Below, piece by piece: positions 7,635-7,771 of a stretch of 7,771 nt of DNA. Origin of the DNA: an uncultured Ignavibacteria bacterium (GTDB lineage: Bacteria; Bacteroidota; Ignavibacteria; Kapaibacteriales; UBA961). Position numbers and translations under genes: made by a program. Every line of letters begins with the position of its first letter. Within the stretch, counting starts at the first letter, position 1. The notes below the pieces were generated by a model that saw only the letters and a program-made list of their open reading frames with translations, made no database searches and was not told where the DNA came from. The DNA is taken from the NCBI GenBank assembly GCA_937868245.1, contig CALMMI010000045.1, positions 1-7,771 of the forward strand, written 5' to 3'.

Positions 7635-7654
7635 TTTTTCAAAATGTTGAAAAA
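7635..7654. repeat. AT-rich inverted repeat, 8-base arms
   Basis: TTTTTCAA (7635-7642) and TTGAAAAA (7647-7654) are perfect inverted copies separated by four bases (AATG). The arms are AT-rich and no T-run follows on the + strand, so it does not look like an intrinsic terminator. It lies in the middle of the divergent intergenic region and could be an operator or simply local AT-rich symmetry. Confidence 0.4.
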
Positions 7655-7703
7655 ATAATATTCAAATAGTGTGCCTGATATTCTTCAACACCGTATTTAT
7701 AAA

Positions 7704-7721
7704 CTGACATACGGTTGTCAG
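7704..7721. promoter_or_regulatory. Candidate operator: CTGACA-N6-TGTCAG dyad
   Basis: Perfect 6-base inverted arms CTGACA (7704-7709) and TGTCAG (7716-7721) flank the spacer TACGGT. The centre-to-centre spacing is suited to a dimeric helix-turn-helix regulator. The dyad ends 9 bases before the -7 element at 7731, so a bound protein would cover the -33/spacer region of the promoter and would be expected to repress. It is among the few GC-containing symmetric elements in an otherwise AT-rich region. The regulator is unknown; autoregulation by the gene starting at 7763 is one possibility. Confidence 0.5.
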
Positions 7722-7730
7722 GAAATTTTA

Positions 7731-7738
7731 TATCTTTG
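7731..7738 (+). promoter_or_regulatory. Bacteroidota-type -7 promoter element (TATCTTTG)
   Basis: TATCTTTG fits the TAnnTTTG consensus of Bacteroidota primary-sigma promoters exactly. The nearest upstream TTG (7715-7717) is only 13 bases away, shorter than the usual spacing, so the -33 element is weak or non-canonical. Transcription would start near 7745, leaving about 18 bases before the ATG at 7763. Confidence 0.6.
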
Positions 7739-7762
7739 CAGTATAATTCAATATTTTACAGT

Positions 7763-7771
7763 ATGTACACT
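7763..7771 (+). CDS. Start of an unidentified gene (3' truncated, three codons)
   Basis: ATG-TAC-ACT (Met-Tyr-Thr) begins at 7763, about 25 bases after a good TAnnTTTG promoter element and downstream of a dyad operator candidate, so a + strand gene very probably starts here and runs out of the window. There is no Shine-Dalgarno sequence, as for the other genes here. Three codons are too few to name a product. The promoter-proximal dyad would suit an autoregulated transcription factor, but that is speculation. Confidence 0.45.

Noticed and set aside
7635..7654. Intrinsic terminator at the AT-rich inverted repeat
   Set aside because: The stem is almost all A/T, no T-run follows on the + strand, and it lies upstream of both divergent genes, where a terminator for either would make no sense.

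Overview
The window looks like chromosomal DNA from a member of the Bacteroidota/Chlorobiota (FCB) group. The evidence is a Bacteroidota-type promoter element (TAnnTTTG form) at 7731-7738, start codons with no recognisable Shine-Dalgarno sequence, moderately AT-rich DNA, and a long secreted protein whose N-terminus resembles the TANFOR-type proteins of that group. This placement is inferred from sequence style. No rRNA or marker gene is present to fix the lineage.

Layout. (1) 2-538, + strand: 3' part of a metallo-beta-lactamase-fold hydrolase of the NAPE-PLD/RomA type; its 5' part lies outside the window. (2) 698-1342, + strand: a complete DJ-1/PfpI family protein with all expected active-site residues. 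(3) 1331-3313, - strand: a secreted protein of about six fibronectin type III (FN3) modules, whose stop codon overlaps that of the DJ-1 gene tail to tail. (4) 3331-7512, - strand: a 1393-residue secreted protein with a TANFOR-like N-terminal region, a low-complexity linker and about 1000 residues of beta-rich sequence that I cannot assign. (5) 7513-7762: a divergent regulatory region with several palindromes and a promoter. (6) 7763-7771: the first three codons of a probable + strand gene that runs off the window.

The two - strand genes are 17 bases apart and almost certainly form one transcription unit, the 1393-residue protein first and the FN3 protein second. Both have signal peptides and are built from beta-sandwich-like modules, so they probably act together outside the inner membrane as structural or adhesive surface proteins. 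Neither ends in a recognisable type IX secretion sorting domain. The MBL hydrolase and DJ-1 genes look like ordinary cytoplasmic housekeeping or stress genes with no visible link to the pair.

No RNA genes, CRISPR arrays, insertion sequences or integration sites were seen. The parts most worth a second look are the uncharacterised secreted pair and the palindrome-rich intergenic region at 7513-7762.
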